From positions 17,056 to 81,055 of the forward strand of contig NZ_JADLQX010000029.1 in the NCBI RefSeq assembly GCF_015477605.1: a stretch of DNA of 64,000 nucleotides. The letters run 5' to 3'. This document shows positions 1 to 9,126 of this stretch, piece by piece; position 1 is the stretch's first letter; each line of letters opens with the position of its first letter. Source of the stretch: Nocardia amamiensis (GTDB lineage: Bacteria; Actinomycetota; Actinomycetes; Mycobacteriales; Mycobacteriaceae). Both the position numbers and the translations under genes were made by a program. The notes under the pieces are model-generated. The model was not told where the DNA came from, made no database searches, and worked only from the letters and a program-made list of their open reading frames with translations.

Positions 1-1271
1 AAGATCTCCTGTCCGTCGGCGTCGAACAACGGCAGCGCACCCCATGCTCTTCGCCAACCGCTCAATGGCACCCGTCGCGTCTGCAGCGCCGCGGCCAGCA
101 GTTGCTGGGCGGCGATGTGTCGCGGTTGCGGGGGCGCGACGACCGGTTCGACCCACCCCGAGGACCAGCACCGCAGCATCCCCAGCGTGTCCAGGACAGC
201 TTGGTCCGTGATACCGAGGAACAGGCAGTTGCGGGTGGTGCCGGGGCGACGGCCGGTGCGGCCGAGCCGCTGCAGGAACGACGAGACGGTTCTGGGGGCG
301 TTGATCTGGATCACCCGGTCCAGGTCGCCGACGTCGATGCCCAGTTCGAGGGTGGAGGTGGCGACGATTACGCAGTCACGGGCCTCGGCGAACGCCTGTT
401 CCGATTCGCGGCGCTCGGCAGCGGAAAGCGAGGAGTGCGAGAGGAAGGTGGTGACCGAGCGTCTGCGCAGTTCGGTGCCGAGTTCTTCGGCCACCCGTCG
501 CGAATCTACGAACACCAAGCGCTTTTCGCCCAAGTGGAGGGCGGAGATTACCTTGGCGGCGTTCTCGACGCTGCCGACGGAATCGACGGTGATCTCCGGC
601 ACGACGGCGTTACCGGAGACCACCGGGGCGAGGACTCGACCGGGCCCGGCGGAGCCGCCCTGCAGCCAGCCGAGCAGTTCGTCCGGGTTGCCGACGGTGG
701 CGGACATGCCGACCCGCTGCAGCCGGCGTCCGAGAAGCGTTTCCAGCCGCGCGAGGACTGCGAGCAGATGCCAGCCACGGTCGTCGCCGGCGAAGGCGTG
801 CACCTCGTCGACCACGACGGCACGAACCTCGCCGAGCAGCTCACCGGCGTCGACACTCTCCGACACCAGCATCGACTCCAGCGACTCGGGAGTGGTGAGC
901 AAGATATCGGGCCGGTCGCGTTTGATTCGGCCGCGCACCGATGCGCCCACATCGCCATGCCAGGTCATGGCGGTGCGACCGAGCCATTCGGCGTATTCGG
1001 CCAGCCGCGGCTGCAGATTGTTGAGCAGTGCCTTGAGCGGGCAGATGTAGAGCACCGAGATCCCGGTCCAGCGCTCGGCCTGCATGCGCGTCAGCAGCGG
1101 GAACGTCGCCGCTTCGGTCTTCCCGCCGGCGGTGGGGGCGAGCAGGATCGCGTCGGCTCCCTCGGTGATGGTCGCTACAGCTTCGTCCTGGAGCGGCCGC
1201 AGGCCGGGCCACCCGAGCGTGTTGACGATGTGGTGTTGCAGCGCGGGATCGAGCCGGTCGAATCCCGTCAT
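1..1271 (-). CDS. brxHI: BREX type 2 helicase BrxHI (partial, 3' end outside window)
   Basis: This is a superfamily 2 DEAD/DEAH-type helicase of the BREX phage-defence system. The reading frame is open from an ATG at 1271 to the window edge, about 423 residues. Visible motifs are motif I APTAGGKTE (residues 45-53), motif Ia ICPLKALLNN, a DEVH box near residue 155, motif III MSAT near residue 187, and motif VI QRLGRTGRR near residue 334. The ATG lies just after the stop of brxD (TAG at 1274-1272), so the two genes are almost contiguous and surely co-transcribed. Being last in a pglW-X-Y-Z-brxD series identifies it as BrxHI rather than a general Lhr-like helicase. The C-terminus cannot be judged. 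Confidence 0.88.
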   Translation of the reverse strand, partial: MTGFDRLDPALQHHIVNTLGWPGLRPLQDEAVATITEGADAILLAPTAGGKTEAATFPLLTRMQAERWTGISVLYICPLKALLNNLQPRLAEYAEWLGRTAMTWHGDVGASVRGRIKRDRPDILLTTPESLESMLVSESVDAGELLGEVRAVVVDEVHAFAGDDRGWHLLAVLARLETLLGRRLQRVGMSATVGNPDELLGWLQGGSAGPGRVLAPVVSGNAVVPEITVDSVGSVENAAKVISALHLGEKRLVFVDSRRVAEELGTELRRRSVTTFLSHSSLSAAERRESEQAFAEARDCVIVATSTLELGIDVGDLDRVIQINAPRTVSSFLQRLGRTGRRPGTTRNCLFLGITDQAVLDTLGMLRCWSSGWVEPVVAPPQPRHIAAQQLLAAALQTRRVPLSGWRRAWGALPLFDADGQEI

Positions 1272-2567
1272 CTACAGCTCCACATCGTCGGCGCTGACCG
1301 CGGCGCGCTCGGTGTCGGTGAGTTCGGTCGCGGTGACGGTGAGCGCGTAGTGCTGGCGCGGATCGAAATCGGGGAACTGGTCCACCCGGTCGAGAACATC
1401 GAGAACCAGCTTCTTCAAGAACAGTCGCGGCGAGATTCCCACCTGCCCGCCGAGCTTGCCTGCCACGGCCGAGGCGAGGTCGCGCAGGTACGCGTCGTCC
1501 ACGAGCGCTCGTATCCGCTCCGGGGCAGCCGCACCCTCGGCATAGACTCCGCGGACGCGCATTCCCACTTCGACCAGCCGGTCGAGGTCGAACCCAGCGA
1601 GCCGTATCTGCGGCGCACGCGGATTGTCGAACCGGGCGTCGGTGGTGAAATCGGTGTGCAGACGCTGTGCGAGCGGCGGAAGCGACTGGACGCCGAGCCG
1701 GCCGTCGAAGAATGCCGGGGTGCCGGTGATGAGCAGATACAGCCCTGGATAGCGGCCCGAGTCGAGTTCGTCGATCCACTGCCGCAGGGCATTGAGGGCT
1801 TTGGCTCGGCTATCCGAACGCATCCGCTGCAGTGTCTCGACCTCGTCGATCACCAGCAGCAGTCCGGGATGGCGCGCACCGCGCAACACCGCGAGCAGAC
1901 CCTGCAGGAATCCCATCGCCAGGAAGTGATCGACATCCTGGCGCACCCCGGCCGCGCGTTTGGCGGCTGCGCCCACGTGTGGTTGCCCGCCGAGCCAGGC
2001 CACCAGCGCGTCCGCGGTGGCCGGGTCGCCGTCGGCGAGGGCGGCGCGGTAGGCGCGCAGCACCATCGGATACACCGGTGTCGCCGAGGCGACGGTGGCC
2101 AGGCGTTGCTCGAGCAAGGCATCGACCTGCTCGGTGGTGGCCTCGTCCACACCGGCGGCGGCCGCGGCGTCCTCCTCCACTCCGAAAAGCCACGCGTCCA
2201 GCACATTACGGAACGCCGAGGGCGAAAACGCAGCGGTGCGCAGGGATTCGGTCGTGCGGCGATAGACGGTCTCGAGTTTGTGCAACGGAGTCTCGAGCTC
2301 ACTGATCTGCACCTCGGCGACGGCCAGTCCGCGACGCATCGCCCGTTGCTGCATCCAGCGGGCGAAGAAGGTCTTGCCGGAGCCGTATTCGCCGCGCACC
2401 GCTTTGAACAGGGAGCCGCCGGCCGCTACGGCCTCGAGGTCTTCGTCCACGGTGGGCGCGAATCTGTCGATACCAACCGCGAGCACGTCGAGACTGCCGG
2501 CCGGAACGGTGCCCTGTCGGAGCGCCTGCAGGATCTCACGCCGCCGCACCGGCGAGAGCGCCGTCAC
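1272..2567 (-). CDS. brxD: BREX type 2 ATP-binding protein BrxD
   Basis: A P-loop ATPase of 431 residues. The Walker A motif GEYGSGKT is near residues 60-68 and the Walker B stretch LLLVIDEVE near residue 236. It is followed by a long helical region, a TGTPAFFD sensor-like segment and a winged C-terminal part, the layout of the BrxD (DUF2791-type) family. I take the GTG at 2567 as the start. It overlaps the pglZ stop in a GTGA arrangement, typical of translational coupling, and the open frame upstream is only the shadow of pglZ. Its role in BREX is accessory and not biochemically settled; its type 2 family always accompanies PglZ and BrxHI. Confidence 0.88.
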   Translation of the reverse strand: MTALSPVRRREILQALRQGTVPAGSLDVLAVGIDRFAPTVDEDLEAVAAGGSLFKAVRGEYGSGKTFFARWMQQRAMRRGLAVAEVQISELETPLHKLETVYRRTTESLRTAAFSPSAFRNVLDAWLFGVEEDAAAAAGVDEATTEQVDALLEQRLATVASATPVYPMVLRAYRAALADGDPATADALVAWLGGQPHVGAAAKRAAGVRQDVDHFLAMGFLQGLLAVLRGARHPGLLLVIDEVETLQRMRSDSRAKALNALRQWIDELDSGRYPGLYLLITGTPAFFDGRLGVQSLPPLAQRLHTDFTTDARFDNPRAPQIRLAGFDLDRLVEVGMRVRGVYAEGAAAPERIRALVDDAYLRDLASAVAGKLGGQVGISPRLFLKKLVLDVLDRVDQFPDFDPRQHYALTVTATELTDTERAAVSADDVEL

Positions 2568-5359
2568 GGCGCCACGCCGTACTGCTCGAACATCAATGTG
2601 GTCTCGAGCTCGACTTCGACGCCGTTGTCGGACAGGACCACGACCCCGTCGGTGTTGAGCACTTGGGCCAGCACCGCGATCGCGGCGCGGGCGCGGGCGG
2701 GCTTGACCTCGAGGATCTCGGCGGCGCGGCTCGACGGCAACCTGCCGTTGCTGTCGATCAGCTCCTGTAGCAGGCGTCCGATCACCGTCTTGCCGAACTT
2801 CGGCCGGAACAGCCCGTACTGCTGCTTGAACAGCTCGCTGTTCAGCAGCTCCGCGACCCGGTCCCTTTCCCGGGCTACGGGTTTCGCGGCTGGGGCCGTG
2901 CCGACCTCGAACAAGGCGTCGACGTGCGCGGCGGGCTTCGGCGCGGTGGTCGGCTTCGGTCGTTTCACGTGTGTGCTGGTGGTCGGCGCGGAGACGGGCT
3001 CGATGATTTCGCGCGCGGTAGTCCACCATGAGGGTTGCGGAGGCGGCACGACTTCGAGCCCGAGATGCTGCGGCACAGCGCCGTTGACGAGGATCGTCAC
3101 CGGAATCACCACCTCGGCAAGTGATCCGCCGCCGTGGTAGCCCGCTTTGAGGCCGGTGTAGCGCAGTTGCTCGTCCACGGCGAGGATCGCGCGCTGCTGC
3201 CCGGAGAGCACCCGGTCACCGGTGACCAGCACCTCGTCGTCCCGTACGTCGGCGTCGGCCTCCGAGGCGGATCGGTAGCGAGCCGAGATCTGCTGGCCTC
3301 GCTGCACGCTGGGTTGTTCTCGCCGTTCGACCACGTGTCCGTGGTCGCTGACCAGGACGACGGTCCGTCCGACGGCGGCCGCCGCCGTGAGCAGCGGGTC
3401 GAGATGCTTGAAACTCGCTGTGCCCCAGCTTGTTCCGATCGGATCGGAGCGGTCGAGCGCGTCATCGATGTCGTTGAGCACGCAGGCGACGACCGGGCGG
3501 CGCAACGTGTCGTCGACCGCGTCGCGCACGTCTTCGGCGAGGGCGTGGTTGCGGGAGACGAGGTCCAACGCGCCTTTGTGGAACAGCACCGGTCCGGTCT
3601 CGCGCCCCAGGCCGTTGCGCCGCAGCCAGTCCGCGAAACCCGACTGTTCCTTGTCCTGGCCGCCCTCGGCAAGAGCGCCGGTCAGCAGCGAGCATCGCGA
3701 GAACCGGGTGAGGGTCGGCAACACGGCCAGCGCGGCATGGGGGCCTTCGGCGCCTGCGAAGCGGCATTCCTGCCACTGCGGCCGGTGCCGGCGCAACGCG
3801 TCGGCGACCACTTCGTTGGACACCGCCGCGCTCATCCCGTCGGCGATCACGAGCAGCACCGGTGATCGTTTCGGACCTCCGGAGGCCACACCGCCACCGA
3901 GCCCGCCTGTCGCACCGAAAGCGGGGGCCGTGAGAGGTTTGACGACGCGGTCGAGAATGTCCTCGACATAGAGCAGTTCGCTCGGCGCCGAACGGTGGCC
4001 ACCTTCGGCACGCAGTTGCCGCGCGAATGCGCGGTCCGCGTGCGCGCGCCGCTCGCGAACCGCGGTGACGATCCGATCGGCGACCTCGGCGAGGTCGCGG
4101 TTGTCGGCGCCCACGAAGGCATCGTTGACCGCTTCGTCCACCCAGGACAGGTCCTGCCGGTAGTAGGTCAGCCAGTCGGCGAGTCCGCCTGGGGTCGGCC
4201 AATCCACGCCACGACGGCGCAGCAGCCGGAGCGCGGCCGCGGCGACCCGCACATTGCGCGGTGCATCCGTGGTGCCTGCGTGCGCGGCGCGATGGACGAC
4301 CACGTCGGCCCATGCGTTCTCGGCGTCGGCGAGATTCCCGGAGCCGGCGGCGGCTCGCAGCGCGGCCGCGAAGTGAGCGATGCGCGGCGCCAACGCCATG
4401 GGCAGCACATCCGAACGCGCCACCAGCGGCTCCGCGTGCAACCGGCGCACGGCGTCTTCGGCTCGCCGTAGTACGTCGTCGGTCGCATCCGTGCCGGACA
4501 ACGCGAGCGTGGCAGCGTTGCCCCACGCGGTGAGCTGCTGTTCGGTGACCGGATGCCCGCGTAGCTCGACCTCGAGGAGGGTGCGGACTTTGACGGTGAT
4601 GTCTCGCGGGGCGGAGAAGGAGGTGCTGCTGTCCCCCAGCAGTGCCGCGACCAATCCCAGCGGCACCAGTTCGGCGGGGCCGCGCGTGCGCCACACGGCG
4701 ACGAACGCGGGCCCGAGGGCGCCGAGCCGGTTGCCGATCCAGGTGTAGAACTGTTCGAGCAACGCGGGATCGGTGCTCTGTGCCCACACGTCGAACCGCG
4801 TGGTGGCCGCGGCGCCCATCGACCACAGGGCGATGTGGTGCGGCGTGTATTCCGCGCTGTTGAGCGCGAATTTCTGCTCCGCCAGTGTCGCGAAGAGGTG
4901 ATCGTTGGTGAGCACCCCGCGGGGTGCGGGTGAGGGCGCCCCGCCCAGGTCGCGCAGTGCCGCCCGTGCCGCGTCGTTGCTCAGCGACAGGAGGTGGAAC
5001 TCCTGTCGAGCGGCCCGGAACAGTTCGCGCAGCGCCGGCCACGGGTCGAGGTTCGACAATCGCCCGGCGGTGAGGTGTTCCAGGATTCCGGCGGGCAACT
5101 CCGCGGATTCGCGGTCGGTGAGGATCACGACCCAGTCGTTGGCGTGCCGCTCGGTGAGCGCGTCGCGGATCGCGAGCACGCTGGGCGCGACACGCACCCG
5201 CACCGTCTGACCGTCCAGTTCGAAGGTCTCCGGCCCCGACCACACCGGGGCGGCCGCGATCGCCAGCACACCGCGCCGGTAGTTCTTGCTCCGCAGCCCC
5301 ACGACTTGGCTTCGGATCGCGGCGAGATCCGCTTCGGGCAGCGTGGACGCCGTGGTCAC
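2564..5359 (-). CDS. pglZ: BREX core phosphatase-like protein PglZ
   Basis: This 931-residue protein has an alkaline-phosphatase-fold PglZ domain, the signature component of all BREX systems. The metal-site segment VLLVIADGMSAAVS is near residue 505 and VSDHGH near residue 675, as expected for two metal-binding loops of the superfamily. The long N-terminal part is helical and family-specific. A GTG at 5359 is chosen as start because it overlaps the pglY stop (GTGA). The open frame that continues upstream to 6868 is arginine-rich shadow sequence inside pglY. The C-terminus overlaps brxD by four bases. Loss of PglZ abolishes defence in characterised BREX systems; the molecular activity remains inference here. 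Confidence 0.93.
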   Translation of the reverse strand: MTTASTLPEADLAAIRSQVVGLRSKNYRRGVLAIAAAPVWSGPETFELDGQTVRVRVAPSVLAIRDALTERHANDWVVILTDRESAELPAGILEHLTAGRLSNLDPWPALRELFRAARQEFHLLSLSNDAARAALRDLGGAPSPAPRGVLTNDHLFATLAEQKFALNSAEYTPHHIALWSMGAAATTRFDVWAQSTDPALLEQFYTWIGNRLGALGPAFVAVWRTRGPAELVPLGLVAALLGDSSTSFSAPRDITVKVRTLLEVELRGHPVTEQQLTAWGNAATLALSGTDATDDVLRRAEDAVRRLHAEPLVARSDVLPMALAPRIAHFAAALRAAAGSGNLADAENAWADVVVHRAAHAGTTDAPRNVRVAAAALRLLRRRGVDWPTPGGLADWLTYYRQDLSWVDEAVNDAFVGADNRDLAEVADRIVTAVRERRAHADRAFARQLRAEGGHRSAPSELLYVEDILDRVVKPLTAPAFGATGGLGGGVASGGPKRSPVLLVIADGMSAAVSNEVVADALRRHRPQWQECRFAGAEGPHAALAVLPTLTRFSRCSLLTGALAEGGQDKEQSGFADWLRRNGLGRETGPVLFHKGALDLVSRNHALAEDVRDAVDDTLRRPVVACVLNDIDDALDRSDPIGTSWGTASFKHLDPLLTAAAAVGRTVVLVSDHGHVVERREQPSVQRGQQISARYRSASEADADVRDDEVLVTGDRVLSGQQRAILAVDEQLRYTGLKAGYHGGGSLAEVVIPVTILVNGAVPQHLGLEVVPPPQPSWWTTAREIIEPVSAPTTSTHVKRPKPTTAPKPAAHVDALFEVGTAPAAKPVARERDRVAELLNSELFKQQYGLFRPKFGKTVIGRLLQELIDSNGRLPSSRAAEILEVKPARARAAIAVLAQVLNTDGVVVLSDNGVEVELETTLMFEQYGVAP

Positions 5360-8300
5360 GGCTCGACCTTGTCGATGGTGACGGTGAAGGTCGCATCCGG
5401 GTGCGCCAGGAGCAGCTCGAGCAGCTGAGCTTCGACGGCGGAAAGCCCTTCTCTTCCTTTGAGAGTGAGAGTGAGGCTGAGACGCTCCGGCGATCCCGTG
5501 GGCAACTGCCCAGGCCGGGCGGCGGGAAGGGGCATGGGTTCCGGCATTGGATTCGGCTGGGTTGGGTGTACCCGTACGGCGACGCCTGCCTCGAGCCACG
5601 CGTCCCGCGCTTGGTCGGCGACGCGCAGCGCCTCCCCGAGCGGACGCGCGAGTTCGTGCTCGGTGAACGCCTTCGCAAGGCCAGCGACGATCGCTGCCGC
5701 CTGCCGTCCCCGGTCGTCGTCGGCCTCGGCGGCGTTGCGCAACAGGTCGAAGCGCGGCAGGTTGTATCGACTCACGGCGTCGGCGACCGCGCCCGCGCTG
5801 GTCAGGCATTTGCCCGCCTCGTGGTCGCTGCCGCCGAGTGCGGTCGTGGCGATCGCGTCCACGACGGCGAGGTTGTCGAGATGGTTCAGGCGGGCGTCGA
5901 GCATGTCGTTCAGATCGCGGGCGAGGGTTAGCCGCTCCCCCGATGCGAGCCCGAAGTACTGGTAGGCGCGGGTGAGCGTATCGAGGAGCCGCGACCGATC
6001 GGCTCTGCCCGTGGCCGCGTGCTCGCGCACGTGCTCTACGAAAGCCGCGACGTTGGTGGCGGTGAGGTAGTCGTTGATGACGTTGCCGGTGAGCGTCTTC
6101 CACCGCGTGCACGCCTGCGTCCACACCTGCCGGTCGGGAAGCGGTTCGAGCCGCAGAGCGGTACCGCGCCGGAATTCGCCGATAGCGGGTTCGTCGATGG
6201 GCGAGGAGTACAGGAACCAGGACCGTTTGCCTTGTGCTGCCCACGCGCCCGCGACGAGGTCGACCATGTCGTCGGTCAACCCGCGCTTGGGTCCGCTGGC
6301 GACGATCGCGCTGCGCAGTTCCTCCAGAGGGACTTCTCCGGCCTCGTCCAACCCTGCGCGGGACAGTTCTTGGGTGATGCGGTTGCGCCAGGTCGCGAAG
6401 TGCTCCGGCCCGGCCAGCAGGTGCGTGTCGTTGGTGCGCGCGATGCCGAGCGATTCGACGATCCGCCGCACGATCTCGCGTTCGCCGCGCTCCAGCGGAA
6501 TGCGCCCGTCGGCCACCGCCTGCGCCTCCCGCAGCCGGGCGAGCGCGGTGTTGAGCTGGCGGCGCATGATGAGCTGGTCGGCCGGGGTGAATTCCGGATG
6601 GTCGGGATACAGCGCCGCGAAGGCGTCGTCGATCAACCGGTTTGCGGCTTCGCCGAGGTTGTGGCCGATGGGCGGCTGCACGGCGAACCCGGCGTGCAGC
6701 GAACGCAGCGGTGGCTGATCGTCGGGAAACTTCACTCCGGTGGCGACCCCGTAGACGACCTGGATGGCGTTTCCGAGCTGGCTGCGCACCTGCGTCTGCT
6801 GCTGTTGCAGAATCGAGCGGGCGGCAGCGCGGTCGGCGTCGGACAGCTCGTTCGCATACGAGGCCCACCGATCACCGGCGAGCACATAGTTGAGGATGAC
6901 CAGTCGCCCGAGCTGCCGGTTCATCTTCTCGTTGAAGAAGGCGGGCAGCCAGACGACGGTGAACCGGTTGTGGCCGGTGCGCAGCAGTTCGTCGACGCGG
7001 TCGTGGTCTTCGCCGGTGGTGTGGCCGGAGTCGTCGAACGGCAGGTCGACGACCAGCCGCAGTGCGCCGTCCGCCGAGGGCCGGAACGCCTCGTCGGGCA
7101 GATAGCCGTGGTCGCGGACGTTGCCGAACACCACTTCCACCTGCCGCTGGGTACCGCGCCAGATGCGCTGCCGCAGTAAGGCGTTGTCGACGGTGTGCTC
7201 GGCCCCGATCACGCCGAGCTGTTCGGACAGCAGTTCGCGGATGAGTTCGCGACGGCGTCCGTCGGTGTCCTCGGCCTGGGCGCGGCGGACGATCCGCTCG
7301 TAGTCCACCGATTCCAGCGTCACCGAGATGATCGGGTTGGCGTCGGCGGTGACGGCCAGTTCCGGGATCTCGGCCGCCCACTGCTTGACCTTGCCGGTAA
7401 TCTGACCGATCTGGTCGTTCGGCACGAGGCTGATGACGCTGCCGTGGTTGAGCGAGGCCAGCCGGGCGGCGTCGATCTGCTTGAGCGCGGGCACATTCGG
7501 CGCGACCGCGGACATCAGCAGCGTCTTGGCGATGCGGATGTCGGCGCGCAGCCCCGGCGGCACGTCCTTGTCGAGGGTGGACTCGGGCACATTGGCGTTG
7601 CGGAACAGCAGCGGTCGCAGTTTGTCCGTCCACAGCGAACGCGCCGTCTTGAAGGTGTGCACGGCGGCGTCGTTGATGGGGGTGGCGTTGGCGCTGTCGA
7701 TGATGTAATCGAACGCCTCGCCGACGGGGATCACGTTGTCGATGGTGAGGCGGTCGGCGTTGTCCTCGAGCATCTGCTGCATCACCTTGAGCGCGGTGCG
7801 TTCGCGCTGCATCTGCCCGGCCAGCTCGCGCAGGGTCGCGATGAGCGCCGGGGAGAACGGATAGGTGAGTTTGAACGCGTCGGCGTCGGAGCCCCGGTGC
7901 CGGTCATCGGTGTTGATGCCGTCGAGCAGCACGTCCCACACCTGCGGGGTGCGGTCCAGGCGGTCGAAGGCGGCGTCGAGGGCGGCCTGTGCGTCGGCGT
8001 CGCGGGCCCGCAGCAGTCGTTTGTGGGCGATGTAGGGCAGGTTCTCGTCGCCGAGGGTGACCAGCCCGAAACGGCCTTCCTGGTGGGCGAAGGCGCGTTC
8101 GACGGCCTGCTGGATGGCGCCGGCGTCCGGGCCGCTCGCGACCCATTGGGCGAGGTTGTGCTGGCGCGCCACGAACGAGACGACCGGCACCGCGAGGCGA
8201 CCGCGGCTGGTCTCGACCAGTTTGGTGATCTTCTGGACCTCGGCGTTGAACCGTTCCCGTTCGGTGATGAGGAACGTCAACCACAGCACCAGCTCGTCGA

Positions 8301-9126
8301 GCATGAGCACCACGCCGTCGTAGCCGAGCGATGCGGCGTGATCGGCGATGACCGCCAGCCCGTCCTCGAGCGAGAGCCAGTCGGTGTTGCGCGAGTAGCT
8401 GGTGAAGTAGGTGGACACCAGCGCCTGTTGCAGGCGGGCGCGTTCGGCGGGGTCGGCGTCCGGCGCGCTCGCGGCGGCATAGGTGCCGGGTGTCCACGCG
8501 GCGGCGGCCTGGCCGAGCGCGGACCAGTCGACGGTGGTGCTCGCCCGCGGGGTTCCCGAGGCGTTGAGCGCGGCGAAGAACTTCTCGTCGCCCACCTCGC
8601 GCCGCCGGTTGTCGGCATCGTCGAACAATCCACCCGCGGAATGCAGTACGGGCGGCAGCGTGCCGGGGTGCAGGGTGGTGATTTGGCGCAGGTACTGGTC
8701 GAACAGCGCCGACTCGAGGGTGGTGGCGTCGAGGAAGTGGAAGGTCAGGCGCAGCAGCTTCGCCTTGTTCACCACCGGGTGCTCGGCGACGATCGGCTGC
8801 AGTTCCGGCACCGACAGCGCTTTCGGGGAGTGCCCGAGGATGCCGTGCAGCATGGCCATGAAGTGCGACTTACCGGAACCGAACGAGCCGTGCAGGAACG
8901 CGGCTTTGTTCTCGCCGGTCCGTAGCGCTTCCTCCACTACCGCCAGCGCCAAGTTGAAAGCTTCGGCCAGGGCAGGCGTGACGACGTAGGAGTCGACGGT
9001 CGCGGCCAGGTGCTCTTCGCCGACCGAATCAGACAGCCGCAGCACATAGTCGTTGGTGCCGTGTGATTCGGGAATGTCGAACGTCTGCCGCAGCGTGCGC
9101 GCGGAGCCGGAGGCGCCGGGGAACAC
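5356..9126 (-). CDS. pglY: BREX large ATPase PglY (BrxC family)
   Basis: A 1256-residue AAA-type ATPase. The Walker A motif HGSFGSGKSHF lies near residues 80-92 and a Walker B-like segment GVVLMLDELVLW near residue 270. The rest is long and family-specific, as in PglY/BrxC. The start is a GTG at 9126 that shares one base with the TAG of pglX, so translation is probably coupled. In type 2 BREX, PglY stands between the methyltransferase and PglZ, and this gene is in that slot. Length and motif order show no sign of damage. Confidence 0.92.
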   Translation of the reverse strand: MFPGASGSARTLRQTFDIPESHGTNDYVLRLSDSVGEEHLAATVDSYVVTPALAEAFNLALAVVEEALRTGENKAAFLHGSFGSGKSHFMAMLHGILGHSPKALSVPELQPIVAEHPVVNKAKLLRLTFHFLDATTLESALFDQYLRQITTLHPGTLPPVLHSAGGLFDDADNRRREVGDEKFFAALNASGTPRASTTVDWSALGQAAAAWTPGTYAAASAPDADPAERARLQQALVSTYFTSYSRNTDWLSLEDGLAVIADHAASLGYDGVVLMLDELVLWLTFLITERERFNAEVQKITKLVETSRGRLAVPVVSFVARQHNLAQWVASGPDAGAIQQAVERAFAHQEGRFGLVTLGDENLPYIAHKRLLRARDADAQAALDAAFDRLDRTPQVWDVLLDGINTDDRHRGSDADAFKLTYPFSPALIATLRELAGQMQRERTALKVMQQMLEDNADRLTIDNVIPVGEAFDYIIDSANATPINDAAVHTFKTARSLWTDKLRPLLFRNANVPESTLDKDVPPGLRADIRIAKTLLMSAVAPNVPALKQIDAARLASLNHGSVISLVPNDQIGQITGKVKQWAAEIPELAVTADANPIISVTLESVDYERIVRRAQAEDTDGRRRELIRELLSEQLGVIGAEHTVDNALLRQRIWRGTQRQVEVVFGNVRDHGYLPDEAFRPSADGALRLVVDLPFDDSGHTTGEDHDRVDELLRTGHNRFTVVWLPAFFNEKMNRQLGRLVILNYVLAGDRWASYANELSDADRAAARSILQQQQTQVRSQLGNAIQVVYGVATGVKFPDDQPPLRSLHAGFAVQPPIGHNLGEAANRLIDDAFAALYPDHPEFTPADQLIMRRQLNTALARLREAQAVADGRIPLERGEREIVRRIVESLGIARTNDTHLLAGPEHFATWRNRITQELSRAGLDEAGEVPLEELRSAIVASGPKRGLTDDMVDLVAGAWAAQGKRSWFLYSSPIDEPAIGEFRRGTALRLEPLPDRQVWTQACTRWKTLTGNVINDYLTATNVAAFVEHVREHAATGRADRSRLLDTLTRAYQYFGLASGERLTLARDLNDMLDARLNHLDNLAVVDAIATTALGGSDHEAGKCLTSAGAVADAVSRYNLPRFDLLRNAAEADDDRGRQAAAIVAGLAKAFTEHELARPLGEALRVADQARDAWLEAGVAVRVHPTQPNPMPEPMPLPAARPGQLPTGSPERLSLTLTLKGREGLSAVEAQLLELLLAHPDATFTVTIDKVEP

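Noticed and set aside
102..3140. Very long plus-strand open frame of over 1000 codons opposite brxHI, brxD and pglZ
   Set aside because: Its translation is low-complexity and rich in Gly, Arg and His with no domain; it is the antisense shadow of three genes with clear motifs, as expected at very high GC.
7195..8925. 576-codon plus-strand frame opposite pglY
   Set aside because: Antisense shadow; no motifs, while the minus strand encodes a Walker ATPase across the whole stretch.
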